From Bacteroidaceae bacterium (GTDB taxonomy: Bacteria; Bacteroidota; Bacteroidia; Bacteroidales; Bacteroidaceae): 50,845 nucleotides of DNA. How positions within the stretch are numbered: position 1 is the first letter of the stretch; every line of letters begins with the position of its first letter. This document shows, one piece after another, positions 1 through 7,494 of this stretch. The position numbers were made by a program, and so were the translations under genes. The stretch is from the NCBI GenBank assembly GCA_017617235.1, contig JAFZWQ010000035.1, forward strand, positions 1-50,845, written 5' to 3'. The notes below the pieces were generated by a model. That model saw nothing but the letters and a program-made list of their open reading frames with translations. It was not told where the DNA came from and did no database searches.

Positions 1-430
1 ATATTATATATATTAATATATATAATATTACTTTATGGCGTCAAATGCGTATGTTTTTCTTAATGACTAATGACTTAATGACATTAATGACTGCGAATTT
101 GTGGTGCAGTTTCTTGCGAATGTGGGGAAAAGTGTGTAACTTCGTAGCGGAATAAAGGATAAAGAGTGAAGTGAGGAAGAGCATGGAAAACAGGAGAACG
201 GAACGTAACTCGCTGATTAACAAAAATGCCCCATTCCATCGAGGATTTTGCTATGCGGCTGGGGATAACTTTTATACCTTTAGGTATAAAAATCGATATT
301 TTGGGTCTAAAAGAGGCGCTGTCCGAGGGATGGCGCCTTTTTTGTTGGGGAAAAGATTCCTATGGCAGCGGAAAATAAGATGTAAGAGGGAAGACGTAAG
401 AGGTATTTTATTTTAAATAAAATCGCGATT
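1..430. other. Intergenic, A+T-rich left edge
   Basis: I see no convincing gene here. The first 40 bases are an A/T palindrome-like stretch. Positions 61-91 hold four copies of the 7-mer TAATGAC, the last two separated by one or two extra bases. A terminator-like hairpin lies at 314-343. Short open frames have no family resemblance and no promoter. Confidence 0.6.
314..343 (+). terminator. Orphan terminator-like hairpin
   Basis: GGCGC at 315-319 pairs with GCGCC at 333-337 and is followed by six T. No gene lies upstream within the window, so it ends either a transcript from beyond the left edge or a small RNA. Confidence 0.5.
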
Positions 431-838
431 TTACGGATGAAGGAGTTTTAGGAAATCCCTCAAGGAAATAATGTCGACAACGGGAAAATCGATGGTGCGC
501 AGAACGTCGTAGTGGCGGTCGTTGGTAACGATGTACCGTGCATTACCCACAATGGCGCAGTCGACGAACTTGTTGTCGTCGGGGTCGGCAGTAATGAGGT
601 TGAAACGGAAGTGGGGCGTGATATGTTCGACGTATTTGCATTTAATTATCGCGCCCAGCACGTACTCGGCCGTTTCCTTGCCAGCAAGCCTTTGAAGTAT
701 TTCGGCGTATTCCTCCAGAATCTCGTTGGTAATGCACAACGTATTCTCTCCGTTAAGGATGGAACGCCATACAGGATGATAGGGACTTCTCTCAGGAATA
801 CTCTGGATAAGGGCGTTGGTGTCGAGAACTATGCGCAT
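431..838 (-). CDS. PIN-domain toxin (putative ribonuclease) of a toxin-antitoxin pair
   Basis: This 135-residue protein looks like a single PIN domain of the COG1569 type. PIN toxins are metal-dependent RNases. The N-terminus reads MRIVLDTNALIQ, giving the first acidic ligand D6. Further acidic positions are E42/E43, D88 and D93 in the DPDDNKFVD motif, and TND follows near the C-terminus. It lies 6 nt downstream of a small gene on the same strand (845-1099), the usual antitoxin-then-toxin order. The set of acidic residues looks complete, so it is probably active. The RNA target cannot be told from sequence. Confidence 0.8.
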   Translation of the reverse strand: MRIVLDTNALIQSIPERSPYHPVWRSILNGENTLCITNEILEEYAEILQRLAGKETAEYVLGAIIKCKYVEHITPHFRFNLITADPDDNKFVDCAIVGNARYIVTNDRHYDVLRTIDFPVVDIISLRDFLKLLHP

Positions 839-844
839 AGAAAG

Positions 845-1099
845 TCAGACGGATTGTTCAACAGCTTTTTGTTCGCGCAACCAGGCGTGAAGGTCCATTT
901 CATTGATTTCGTCGAGACGTTTCTGGTCGAGAACACCTTCGTCCCAAAGTTTATTGAGATGGGCATTCATTCGCTTGGCATAGTAGTCGCTGATGAGCTT
1001 CTTGATGTCAAGTAGTTCGGCTTCCGACTTGATTTCGGAAAACACCTCCAGCAGATATAACTGAGCAGGTGTAAACACGGTGGGTTGTGCAGTTGTCAT
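845..1099 (-). CDS. Putative antitoxin partner of the PIN toxin
   Basis: This 84-residue, mostly helical, charged protein precedes the PIN gene with a 6-nt gap. It contains a helix-rich segment EIKSEAELLDIKKLI followed by YAKRMNAHLNKLWDEG, similar to small antitoxins found beside Bacteroidales PIN toxins. It has no obvious DNA-binding domain. A promoter-like TAACTTCG lies on the minus strand at 1126-1133, so the pair is probably one operon. The antitoxin role rests on position and size. Confidence 0.65.
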   Translation of the reverse strand: MTTAQPTVFTPAQLYLLEVFSEIKSEAELLDIKKLISDYYAKRMNAHLNKLWDEGVLDQKRLDEINEMDLHAWLREQKAVEQSV

Positions 1100-1125
1100 C
1101 TCAATTAATTATTGGTTTTACGATG

Positions 1126-1133
1126 CGAAGTTA
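1126..1133 (-). promoter_or_regulatory. -7 box for the PIN toxin-antitoxin operon
   Basis: TAACTTCG on the minus strand matches the Bacteroidetes -7 box TAnnTTYG and lies about 27 nt before the antitoxin start. Confidence 0.5.
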
Positions 1134-1230
1134 CAAATAATATTGAAAAGGAAAAAATAAAACAAGGAAAAACAGTGAAAACCGAGAGCAGAGTGATGCT
1201 TGCATCGACTTTGCCGAATGGCTAACGGCG

Positions 1231-1284
1231 AAAAAAGGCGCTATTACGTTGGGGGATAGCGCTTTTTTTTGTATCTTCGCAGCG
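1231..1284 (+). promoter_or_regulatory. Composite terminator hairpin and promoter
   Basis: GGCGCTA (from 1237) and TAGCGC form a hairpin followed by eight T, then TATCTTCG (1272-1279), a -7 box. The hairpin loop holds TTG (1249-1251), 20 nt before the -7 box, the expected -33 position. Nearly the same element recurs at 46592-46646 and, inverted, at 29934-29986. Confidence 0.65.
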
Positions 1285-1318
1285 AATTTAAATGCCTGAA
1301 CGTTAAATAAGAACAGAG

Positions 1319-1831
1319 ATGGACGTTAGCATAGCGGAAAAAGAGATTGTGGAAGCTGCCGGCAAGGGCTGCGAGGCTTTTGTAGAGCTGTTCGTGGAAA
1401 AGACGCTGCAGGCCATAGGTGGCGAACTGACTGCAGAGACTATGGCGAAGCTGTCGGCCGACCAGATTACCCTGTTGGCATACTGGACCGTGAGGCAGGA
1501 GGTGATGGAGGGCGGCTTCATCCAGCTGATACATAACGGATATGGGCCTTTCATCTTCCTGAATCCCTTTGCCAAAGCCATGCGCATGTGGGGTGCCCGC
1601 GAGTTCTGCAAGCTGATTTACGACGGCAGGGCCCTGTACGAGAAATATGCCGAGCCGTTGACGCGCGACTGCACGGACGAGGAGTTCATGGCGTTGTACG
1701 AACAGTATGAGGAGTTTGACGAGCTGGACGACGAGTTCATAGAGATGGAGGAAGAGGTGACGGAGACGGTGGCGCACCACATCGACGAAAACGTGATGGC
1801 CTTCGGCCAAGTTCAGCGTTCAGAGTGCTGA
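1319..1831 (+). CDS. DMP19-like (DUF4375) protein
   Basis: This 170-residue acidic protein has the core [18 protein letters not shown] then [20 protein letters not shown], which I recognise as the DMP19/DUF4375 type. Some family members are DNA-mimic proteins, but no role can be assigned here. The C-terminus is very acidic ([15 protein letters not shown]). Its last codons (QVQRSEC) are written by a run of heptamers (GTTCAGC, GTTCAGA and relatives, 1811-1838) that continues to the smpB start. It is the first gene after the composite promoter at 1231-1284 and lies 10 nt from smpB, so the two are probably co-transcribed. Confidence 0.6.
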   Translation: MDVSIAEKEIVEAAGKGCEAFVELFVEKTLQAIGGELTAETMAKLSADQITLLAYWTVRQEVMEGGFIQLIHNGYGPFIFLNPFAKAMRMWGAREFCKLIYDGRALYEKYAEPLTRDCTDEEFMALYEQYEEFDELDDEFIEMEEEVTETVAHHIDENVMAFGQVQRSEC

Positions 1832-1838
1832 GTTTAGA
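1811..1838 (+). repeat. Heptamer tract (GTTCAGA-like, 4 units)
   Basis: Units GTTCAGC, GTTCAGA, GTGCTGA and GTTTAGA end three bases before the smpB start codon. The stop codon of the upstream gene lies inside the third unit. Confidence 0.7.
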
Positions 1839-1841
1839 GTT

Positions 1842-2318
1842 ATGGTGGAGAAGAAAAAGACATTCGTAAGTAAGGTGAACATCAAGAACAAGAGGGCGGC
1901 ATTCGACTTCCTGCTCTTGGACGATTATACGGCTGGCATCGTGCTGACGGGTACGGAGATAAAGAGCATCCGTGCGGGAAAGGCCAGTCTGGTGGATACG
2001 TATTGCATCATCATCAATGGCGAGGTGTGGGTGAAGAACATGTACATCGCCCAATACGAGCATGGCAGCTATAACAACCATGTGGAGCGTCGCGACCGTA
2101 AGCTCTTGCTGAACCGTAGGGAAATACGGAAATTGGCTTCGGCAGTGAAGGCTCCTGGATTCAGCATTGTGCCGACATTGCTGTTCATCGACGAGAACGG
2201 GCGTGCAAAGCTGGACATCAGCGTGGCGCGAGGCAAGAAGGAGTATGACAAGCGCGAAACGTTGAAGGAGAAGGAAGACAGGAGGGAAATTGCCAGAACC
2301 TTCAAGAAGGACTTCTGA
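1842..2318 (+). CDS. smpB: SsrA-binding protein SmpB
   Basis: SmpB binds tmRNA and delivers it to stalled ribosomes for trans-translation. At 158 residues it has the usual length. Diagnostic stretches are [33 protein letters not shown], an [20 protein letters not shown] segment, and a basic C-terminal tail [18 protein letters not shown], which in known SmpB enters the mRNA channel. It follows the DMP19-like gene by 10 nt. A heptamer array begins 10 nt after its stop. Nothing looks damaged. Confidence 0.97.
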   Translation: MVEKKKTFVSKVNIKNKRAAFDFLLLDDYTAGIVLTGTEIKSIRAGKASLVDTYCIIINGEVWVKNMYIAQYEHGSYNNHVERRDRKLLLNRREIRKLASAVKAPGFSIVPTLLFIDENGRAKLDISVARGKKEYDKRETLKEKEDRREIARTFKKDF

Positions 2319-2328
2319 CAATTTCCCA

Positions 2329-2405
2329 GTTCAGAGTTCAGAGTTCAGAGTTCAGAGTTCAGAGTTCAAAGTTCAGAGTTTAAAGTTCAGAGTTCAGAGT
2401 TCAAA
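2329..2405 (+). repeat. Heptamer array GTTCAGA, 11 units
   Basis: Eleven consecutive 7-nt units, mostly GTTCAGA with GTTCAAA and GTTTAAA variants, fill the space between smpB and the four-helix-bundle gene. The same heptamer reappears inside metH. Confidence 0.9.
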
Positions 2406-2415
2406 GTGAAAGGTG

Positions 2416-2775
2416 ATGGCAGAGAGTATAGTTGCAACTAAGGCTTCGGCGTTTGCCTTGAGAATTGTGAAACTACATAAGTATTTGACCATGAAGGCTC
2501 CAATTAAAGAGTATGTCATGTCGAAGCAGGTGTTGAGAAGTGGGACGAGCGTTGGAGCAAACATAGAGGAGGCATTAAGGGGACAGTCGCGCGCTGATTT
2601 TGCTGCTAAAATGAATATATCTTTAAAAGAGGCATGTGAGACGCGCTATTGGTTAACATTATTAAGGGATTCAGAATATATTGAATCGTCGGCTGCACAA
2701 TCAATACTAAAGGATTGTGATGAGATAATTATAATACTTAAGTCAATTGTAAAATCAACGAATGAAAAGAGATAA
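2416..2775 (+). CDS. Four-helix-bundle protein (S23/IVS, Avd-like fold)
   Basis: This 119-residue all-helical protein matches the family of four-helix-bundle proteins encoded in 23S rRNA intervening sequences (TIGR02436). The signature VLRSGTSVGANIEEALRGQS is clear, followed by FAAKMNISLKEACETRYWL. Relatives include Avd of diversity-generating retroelements; the function of the free-standing proteins is not established. I chose ATG 2416 over an in-frame GTG just before it. It is preceded by the 11-unit heptamer array and overlaps the metH start (2762) by 14 nt, so it sits as an insert between smpB and metH. Confidence 0.85.
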   Translation: MAESIVATKASAFALRIVKLHKYLTMKAPIKEYVMSKQVLRSGTSVGANIEEALRGQSRADFAAKMNISLKEACETRYWLTLLRDSEYIESSAAQSILKDCDEIIIILKSIVKSTNEKR

Positions 2776-4078
2776 CTCAGCACTCAGCACTCTGAACTCA
2801 GAACTGGCAAAGCCCCAAGCGAAGTCCTTGCACTCAGAACTGGCAAAGAGGATTCTTTGCCTGGATGGTGCCATGGGAACGATGATTCCCAAGGGCAAGG
2901 GATTGGGCGATTTGTTGTGCCTGACCTGTCCCGATCTGATTCGTGATATCCACGAACAGTATCTGGAAGCCGGTGCTGACCTGATTACCACAGATACCTT
3001 TAATGCGCAGCGGATTTCGCTGGCAGACTATAATGCCCAACTGTTGGTGCGCGAGGTGAATCTGGCGGCTGTGCGACTGGCCCGTGAGGCGGCAGACAAG
3101 TACAGCACTCCCGAGAAGCCGCGTTTCGTGCTGGGTTCCGTGGGACCTACGAATAAGTCGTGCAGCATCAGTCCGGATGTGAATAATCCTGCCCTGCGTG
3201 CCATCACTTTCGACGAACTGATGGAGGCCTATACGGAGCAGATGACGGCCCTGATAGAGGGTGGGGTGGATGCCCTGCTGATGGAGACCATCTTCGATAC
3301 GCTGAATGCCAAAGCGGGTATCTATGCCGCGGAAGAGGCGATGAGAAAGGTGGGCAAACGGGTGCCGCTGATGCTGAGCATGACGATTAGCGACAAGTCG
3401 GGACGCATCCTGACAGGACAGACGATAGAGGCGTTCCTGATTTCCATAGCCCATGCACCCATACTGAGCATAGGTTTCAACTGTTCGTTTGGCGCCCGGG
3501 ATATGTTGCCCAACCTGCGTGCATTGGCACAACGTGCTCCATACTACATCAGCGCCTATCCCAATGCCGGACTGCCGAATGGAATGGGCGAGTACGAGCA
3601 GACGCCTGAGATGATGGCGGAAGAGATGAAGCCGTTTGTGGAGGAGGGACTGGTGAACATCATCGGTGGCTGTTGTGGAACTACACCAGAACACATTAGG
3701 GAATTGGCAAAAATGTTAGCCAATTCCCAGTGCAAAGTTCAAAGTGAAAAGTGCAAAGTTCAAAGTGAAAAGTTCAGAGTTCAAAGTTCAAAGTTCAAAC
3801 TCAGAACTCAGCACTCAGAACTCAGAACTGGCAAAGCCTGCACTCAGCACTCTGAACTCAGAACTGGCTTCGCCCCAAGCGAAGTCCTTGCACTCAGCAC
3901 TGGCAAAGCCCGAACTCAGCACTCTGAACTCAGAACTGGCTTCGCCCCAAGCGAAGTCCTTGCACTCAGCACTGGCAAAGCCCGAACGGCTTTGCCTAAG
4001 CGGTTTGGAGCCCATGGAACTGACGCCAGAGGTGGGATTCGTGAATGTGGGCGAACGATGCAACGTGGCTGGCAGTAG
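2762..4078 (+). CDS. metH: MetH N-terminal part: homocysteine-binding domain (split gene)
   Basis: Cobalamin-dependent methionine synthase moves a methyl group from methyl-THF to homocysteine. This frame holds only the homocysteine module (about residues 30-320): [12 protein letters not shown] at its start, the zinc ligands in NCSFGA and in [10 protein letters not shown]. Residues 7-29 are written by a repeat unit ([20 protein letters not shown]). After about position 3727 the frame enters a long repeat tract, and from about 3987 it reads the pterin-binding domain out of frame until its stop. The rest of MetH is in the frame of 3744-5741. The gene is therefore broken or uses a frame change inside the repeats. 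Losing one 7-nt unit would join the two frames. Confidence 0.85.
   Translation: MKRDNSALSTLNSELAKPQAKSLHSELAKRILCLDGAMGTMIPKGKGLGDLLCLTCPDLIRDIHEQYLEAGADLITTDTFNAQRISLADYNAQLLVREVNLAAVRLAREAADKYSTPEKPRFVLGSVGPTNKSCSISPDVNNPALRAITFDELMEAYTEQMTALIEGGVDALLMETIFDTLNAKAGIYAAEEAMRKVGKRVPLMLSMTISDKSGRILTGQTIEAFLISIAHAPILSIGFNCSFGARDMLPNLRALAQRAPYYISAYPNAGLPNGMGEYEQTPEMMAEEMKPFVEEGLVNIIGGCCGTTPEHIRELAKMLANSQCKVQSEKCKVQSEKFRVQSSKFKLRTQHSELRTGKACTQHSELRTGFAPSEVLALSTGKARTQHSELRTGFAPSEVLALSTGKARTALPKRFGAHGTDARGGIRECGRTMQRGWQ
2771..2850 (+). repeat. Repeat element copy at the start of metH
   Basis: ACTCAGC/ACTCAGA-type heptamers followed by CTGGCAAAGCCCCAAGCGAA form a shortened copy of the 72-nt unit seen at 3843-3986. 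Here it is translated as the first residues of the MetH N-terminal part. Confidence 0.7.
3728..3990 (+). repeat. Heptamer tract plus two 72-nt units inside metH
   Basis: Irregular heptamers lead to GTTCAGA and three GTTCAAA units (3772-3799), then ACTCAGA/ACTCAGC units. Two identical 72-nt units follow (3843-3914 and 3915-3986). Each carries a stem-loop, CTTCGC/GCGAAG with loop CCCAA. The tract is free of stop codons in at least two forward frames and separates the homocysteine and pterin domains of MetH. Confidence 0.9.
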
Positions 4079-5741
4079 GAAATTCCTGCGACTGATAAAC
4101 GAAGGGAACTACGACGAGGCCCTCTCGATAGCCCGACAGCAGGTAGAGGCTGGGGCGATGGTGATAGACATCAATATGGACGATGGCCTGTTGGATGCCA
4201 AGAAGGAGATGGTGACCTTCCTGAACCTGCTGGGCAGCGACCCGGACATTGCACGAGTGCCTGTGATGATAGATTCCTCGGACTGGCAGGTAATCGTGGC
4301 AGGACTGAAGTGTCTGCAAGGCAAGGCCATCGTGAACAGCATATCCCTGAAGGAGGGCGAGGAACGTTTCTTGGCCCATGCCCGTGAACTGCGACGCTTT
4401 GGTGCTGCTGTGGTGGTGATGCTGTTCGACGAGCAGGGACAGGCAACGACCTACGAACGTCGCATAGAGGTTTGCCAGCGGGCCTACCGCCTGTTGGTGG
4501 ATGAGGTAGGTTTCCCAGCATCGGACATTATCTTCGACCCCAATGTGCTGGCCATCTGTACGGGTATGCCGGAACATGATGCGTATGCTGCCGACTTTAT
4601 CCGTACCGTAGAATGGATACACCAGACGATGCCGCTGGTACACATCAGCGGTGGCATCAGCAACCTGTCTTTCTCGTTCCGCGGCAACAACTATCTGCGC
4701 GAGGCCATGCATGCCGTATTCCTGTATCATGCGCGTCAGCGGGGTATGGATATGGCCATCATGAATCCTGCGGCAAAGGTGATGTACAGCGACATCCCTG
4801 ACGAGCTGTTGAATTTGTTGGAGGCGGTTATCCTGCATCCTTCGGCAGAGGCGCGCGAAGAACTGATTGGCTTCGCCAGTGCTGAGACTTTGCCACAGGC
4901 AAAGTCAGTTCAGAGTGCAGAGTTCAAAGCTCAGAGTGCAGAGGGACTTACCGTGGAAGAACGCCTCATTGCGGCTCTACAGCGAGGTGTGAGCGATAAT
5001 CTGGAGGCGGATTTGGAGGAGGCTTTGAAAGTTTATCCGCGTGCTGTGGACATCATAGAGGGGCCCTTGATGAAGGGCATGAATCTGGTGGGAGAGTTGT
5101 TCGGACAGGGCAAGATGTTCCTGCCACAGGTGGTGAAGACGGCACGTACCATGAAGCGGGCTGTGGAGTTCCTGACGCAACATTCAGAACTCAGCACTCA
5201 GCACTCAGAACTGGCTTCGCCACAAGCGAAGCCTAAGGTTTTGTTGGCTACGGTAAAGGGTGACGTTCACGACATCGGCAAGAACATCGTGAGTGTGGTG
5301 ATGGCTTGTAACGGTTACGAGATTATAGACATGGGTGTGATGGTGCCTGCTGAGGATATTGTGCGCAAGGCGCTGGAGGTGAAGGCAGACGTCATCGGAC
5401 TTTCAGGTCTGATAACCCCGTCGCTCGAGGAAATGGTGCATGTGGTGAGTCTGTTGCGCGAGAGTGGCATACATGTTCCCGTGATGATTGGTGGCGCCAC
5501 GACAAGTCCGTTGCATACGGCCCTGAAGATTGCACCTGTGTACGAAGGGCCCGTCATCTGGGTAAAGGATGCCAGTCAGAATGCACCACAGGCAGCGATG
5601 TTCCTGAACAAAGACACCCGCGAGGAAGCCGTCAGCAAGTTGCGTCGCGAACAGGATAAACTGCGCCAGGATGTTGAACAGCACGACGAGGAAATCGTAA
5701 GCCTCGAAGAAGCACGTAAGCGGAAACCCAATCTGTTCTGA
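3744..5741 (+). CDS. metH: MetH C-terminal part: pterin-, cap- and cobalamin-binding domains (split gene)
   Basis: Real MetH homology begins near [17 protein letters not shown] (about position 3992), followed by the pterin-binding domain ([23 protein letters not shown]). A cobalamin cap domain follows, then the cobalamin domain with the cofactor histidine in [11 protein letters not shown]. The AdoMet-reactivation domain of long MetH is absent; the protein stops soon after the cobalamin domain. Upstream codons are repeat-derived, so the listed start may not be used. Further repeat inserts lie at the pterin-cap linker (4868-4942) and the cap-cobalamin linker (5182-5233), both in frame. The stop overlaps the next start (TGATG). 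Confidence 0.88.
   Translation: MKSAKFKVKSSEFKVQSSNSELSTQNSELAKPALSTLNSELASPQAKSLHSALAKPELSTLNSELASPQAKSLHSALAKPERLCLSGLEPMELTPEVGFVNVGERCNVAGSRKFLRLINEGNYDEALSIARQQVEAGAMVIDINMDDGLLDAKKEMVTFLNLLGSDPDIARVPVMIDSSDWQVIVAGLKCLQGKAIVNSISLKEGEERFLAHARELRRFGAAVVVMLFDEQGQATTYERRIEVCQRAYRLLVDEVGFPASDIIFDPNVLAICTGMPEHDAYAADFIRTVEWIHQTMPLVHISGGISNLSFSFRGNNYLREAMHAVFLYHARQRGMDMAIMNPAAKVMYSDIPDELLNLLEAVILHPSAEAREELIGFASAETLPQAKSVQSAEFKAQSAEGLTVEERLIAALQRGVSDNLEADLEEALKVYPRAVDIIEGPLMKGMNLVGELFGQGKMFLPQVVKTARTMKRAVEFLTQHSELSTQHSELASPQAKPKVLLATVKGDVHDIGKNIVSVVMACNGYEIIDMGVMVPAEDIVRKALEVKADVIGLSGLITPSLEEMVHVVSLLRESGIHVPVMIGGATTSPLHTALKIAPVYEGPVIWVKDASQNAPQAAMFLNKDTREEAVSKLRREQDKLRQDVEQHDEEIVSLEEARKRKPNLF
4868..4942 (+). 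repeat. Hairpin plus heptamer insert at the MetH pterin-cap linker
   Basis: A perfect 9-bp stem GACTTTGCC/GGCAAAGTC (4886-4906) is followed by five heptamers of the GTTCAGA/GTGCAGA type (4908-4942). It is read in frame as about 25 residues rich in Ala, Gln and Ser. Confidence 0.85.
5182..5233 (+). repeat. Heptamer plus hairpin insert at the MetH cap-cobalamin linker
   Basis: ATTCAGA, ACTCAGC, ACTCAGC and ACTCAGA units (5182-5209) are followed by a perfect stem GGCTTCGC/GCGAAGCC with loop CACAA (5213-5233). Heptamers and hairpin are in the opposite order to the 4868-4942 copy. Confidence 0.85.
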
Positions 5742-6277
5742 TGACCAAACAAGAACTGCGACAATATATCCGGCTGGAGAAGGCGACACATAGCGAGGAG
5801 ATGGGACGATGGTCGCATGCTATCTGCGAGACCATAGCGAAGCATCCCCTGTGGGAGCGTTCCCAATGTGTATTGCTGTATCACGCTTTGCCCGATGAAC
5901 CGCAGTTGGGCGCTTTGTACGATTTGGCCCTTTCGGCAGGAAAGACGGTTTTGTTGCCTGTTGTCGATGGCGACGATTTGGTGTTGAAACGATACGAAAG
6001 TACCGACTCGTTGCAGGAAGGTGCGTTCCACATTATGGAACCAACAGGAGAAACATTTCCCATTAATCGGTACGCGGAAATAGATTGGGTACTCGTCCCA
6101 GGGATGGCCTTCGACGGCTGTGGGCATCGGTTGGGAAGAGGAAAGGGGTATTACGACCGTTTGCTCCCTCGTTTATCCAAAGCCCATAAGACAGGCGTTT
6201 GCTTCCCGTTCCAGTTGTTGGAAAGCATTCCTTGCGAGGCGCACGATGTGGTGATGGACGAGGTGCTGACCCTTTAG
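5741..6277 (+). CDS. 5-formyltetrahydrofolate cyclo-ligase
   Basis: This enzyme uses ATP to turn 5-formyl-THF into 5,10-methenyl-THF, returning a storage folate to the one-carbon pool. The 178-residue protein carries the family signature GRGKGYYDRLL near its C-terminus, with VLVPGMAFDGCGHRLG before it and a basic N-terminal helix ELRQYIRLEK. It starts inside the metH stop (TGATG), which suggests translational coupling and fits a shared folate role with MetH. It converges with tilS; the two genes overlap by 4 nt at their stop codons. Confidence 0.93.
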   Translation: MTKQELRQYIRLEKATHSEEMGRWSHAICETIAKHPLWERSQCVLLYHALPDEPQLGALYDLALSAGKTVLLPVVDGDDLVLKRYESTDSLQEGAFHIMEPTGETFPINRYAEIDWVLVPGMAFDGCGHRLGRGKGYYDRLLPRLSKAHKTGVCFPFQLLESIPCEAHDVVMDEVLTL

Positions 6278-7485
6278 AGGTGCAGCACGAGGATGCGACG
6301 GGTGTCTTTGGTAATGCGATAACGATGGTCGGGTCGCAGGTTGCAAACCCACACGATATCCTGACCGCTACATGCCAACCATTGCTTTTCTTTCTCGAAG
6401 AGATTCAAACGATTGTCGGTGAGGAAATCGCTGACAAGACGGGTGCCGCGTTTCATGCCAAAGGGTTGGAAACGGTCGCCCTGTTGGGGATGACGTAAGG
6501 TGAGGGGGTGTGTAATCTTGTCGGCATCGAGATAGGCTCTGTCTGGGCTGAGATTCTGCTCTTTCAGATAGGCAAGGGCATCTTCTACTTCGACAACGGA
6601 ACTGTATAGGGTAGGGGCTTCCTGCTGATTGTCGGCTTTCGCTTCCAGGATGAATTGTCCCCTGTCGCGCAACAGACGATGGGTGGGACTCTCGTACACG
6701 GCTCCGGGTTGACCCTCTGCTTGTTGCAGGATGGCGGCCTCCTGAGCAGGTGTGAACCCGCAGCCTCGCAGCTTTTCGTGCAGGGAGGTTGCCGTCAGCT
6801 CATCCGATTCGCCGATGCCTTTCTCATAATAAGGAAGGGCCTCTGCTACATGTTTTGCCGCTTCGGAGATATGGCGAACAGCTTGTGGATTAATCTGTTG
6901 CAGCAGGGGAATGACATCGAGACGTATCTGATTACGTTGTGCATCGCGCTCGAAGTTGCTGCTGTCCGTCACATAGTCCTGTCCGATACTATCGAGGTAG
7001 GTCAGAAGCTCTTTCTTAGAGAGGTGGAGTAGCGGACGAAAGATATGCCCATTGCGAATGCTCATACCGGCCAATCCCCTCAGGCCCGTTCCCCTTACAA
7101 GGTTTAGAAGTACCGTTTCGGCCTGGTCTTCAATGTGATGAGCCACAGCTATGCATTCCGCTTTTCTGGCCACTCTCATCTCCTCGAACCATCGGTAGCG
7201 TTGTTCGCGAGCTGCCATCTCCATACTTATGCCTTGTGCACGGGCATATGTCCTTGTCTCGAAGTGTTTGATGTGAAGGGGAATGTCCAATCGTTGACAA
7301 AGTGCTGACACAAAGTTCTCGTCGCGTTTCGATTCGTCGCCCCTCAGTCGGAAGTTGCAATGCAGAGCCTCGATGCGCTCGGGCATGCGTTCGTGCAGCA
7401 ACCTGAGCAAAGCCACAGAATCGGCTCCGCCACTCAGGGCCACCAGAATCTTACCCTTGACGTTGGACAAATTGATATCGAGCAT
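6274..7485 (-). CDS. tilS: tRNA(Ile)-lysidine synthase
   Basis: TilS adds lysine to C34 of the CAU-anticodon tRNA-Ile so that it reads AUA. The N-terminal PP-loop ATP site is SGGADS at residues 18-23, followed by LHCNFRLRGDESKRDE and the AREQRYRWFEE segment typical of the family. The C-terminal domain contains DRFQPFGMKRGTRLVSDFL, a common TilS substrate-binding motif. At 403 residues it is slightly shorter than the E. coli enzyme. It is the last gene of the operon beginning with dnaN and lies 9 nt after recN. Confidence 0.96.
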   Translation of the reverse strand: MLDINLSNVKGKILVALSGGADSVALLRLLHERMPERIEALHCNFRLRGDESKRDENFVSALCQRLDIPLHIKHFETRTYARAQGISMEMAAREQRYRWFEEMRVARKAECIAVAHHIEDQAETVLLNLVRGTGLRGLAGMSIRNGHIFRPLLHLSKKELLTYLDSIGQDYVTDSSNFERDAQRNQIRLDVIPLLQQINPQAVRHISEAAKHVAEALPYYEKGIGESDELTATSLHEKLRGCGFTPAQEAAILQQAEGQPGAVYESPTHRLLRDRGQFILEAKADNQQEAPTLYSSVVEVEDALAYLKEQNLSPDRAYLDADKITHPLTLRHPQQGDRFQPFGMKRGTRLVSDFLTDNRLNLFEKEKQWLACSGQDIVWVCNLRPDHRYRITKDTRRILVLHL

Positions 7486-7494
7486 ATTGACGGA

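Noticed and set aside
171-416. 81-codon plus-strand frame at the left edge
   Set aside because: It runs through a terminator hairpin and has no homology or promoter.
2330-5233. Insertion sequence in the metH region
   Set aside because: No transposase or terminal inverted repeats are present; the inserts are short repeat units.
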